Source: Amyelois transitella
Lineage: Eukaryota; Arthropoda; Insecta; Lepidoptera; Pyralidae
Direction of reading: 5' to 3'
Length of the DNA stretch: 64,000 bases
Assembly (NCBI RefSeq): GCF_032362555.1
Contig: NC_083513.1
Span: forward strand, 7,130,001 to 7,194,000
Shown here: in pieces, positions 63,877-64,000 of the stretch
How positions within the stretch are numbered: the first letter of the stretch is position 1
Layout: every line of letters starts with the position of its first letter
Notes under the pieces: model-generated
Seen by the model: only the letters and a program-made list of their open reading frames with translations
Database searches by the model: none
Told to the model about the DNA's origin: nothing
Made by a program: the position numbers and the translations under genes

Positions 63877-64000
63877 GTGAGTTCAATAAGTGGGTTATGT
63901 TTTAAATACATACCGAAATTTGACTTTGGAATGTAAGTCAGAAGTCTTCGTGCGGTAGGTAGACTTAAAAAAAACCATCTTTTGTTATGGAAAACTAATT

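Overview
The window is a stretch of a lepidopteran (moth or butterfly) nuclear genome. It is AT-rich, its genes are split by short GT-AG introns, and several interspersed repeats I recognise as typical of Lepidoptera recur through it. The recognisable proteins are animal (MCM9, MLH3, PRPF18, MTRES1), an insect chymotrypsin-like protease and an insect epsilon-class glutathione S-transferase. No bacterial, viral or LTR-type element was recognised.

Layout. 1-13,170 is gene-poor: old retroposon copies, two perfect palindromes and two weak small reading frames. 13,177-14,579 (+) is the mitochondrial RNA-binding factor MTRES1, convergent with MCM9 (14,965-29,658, -), a 12-exon DNA helicase gene. 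One 7.1-kb MCM9 intron holds a near-complete CR1-like LINE, itself interrupted by a 2-kb long-inverted-repeat (foldback) DNA transposon flanked by TTA. PRPF18 (30,594-33,722, +) is divergent from MCM9. A secreted chymotrypsin-like serine protease (34,265-36,821, +) follows. MLH3, the meiotic MutL homologue, lies at 37,750-43,505 (-). From 46.8 to 57.1 kb there are four genes (three +, one -) of one small secreted/membrane family that I cannot name. They share a noncoding first exon, a signal peptide, and a last exon with a glycine-rich hydrophobic segment, a C-x2-(F/Y/L)T-x2-C knot and a C-terminal amphipathic helix. 57.2-62.1 kb is sparse, with one plausible tiny myristoylated protein. The window ends inside an epsilon-class GST (62,160/63,044 onward, +) with a broken duplicate of its first coding exon and a possible in-frame signal-peptide leader exon.

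How the genes relate. MCM9 (with MCM8) and MLH3 (with MLH1) both act in recombination and mismatch processing and sit about 8 kb apart. I treat this as linkage, not an operon-like unit. MTRES1 and PRPF18 are housekeeping genes; the protease and GST are typical secreted or detoxification genes. The four-member cluster is the best candidate for something undescribed: tandem, partly divergent duplicates with one exon plan but N-terminal halves that are almost unalignable.

Exon boundaries were placed by eye from reading frame, GT/AG sites and family conservation. Internal phases were checked arithmetically, but no alignment or search was run.
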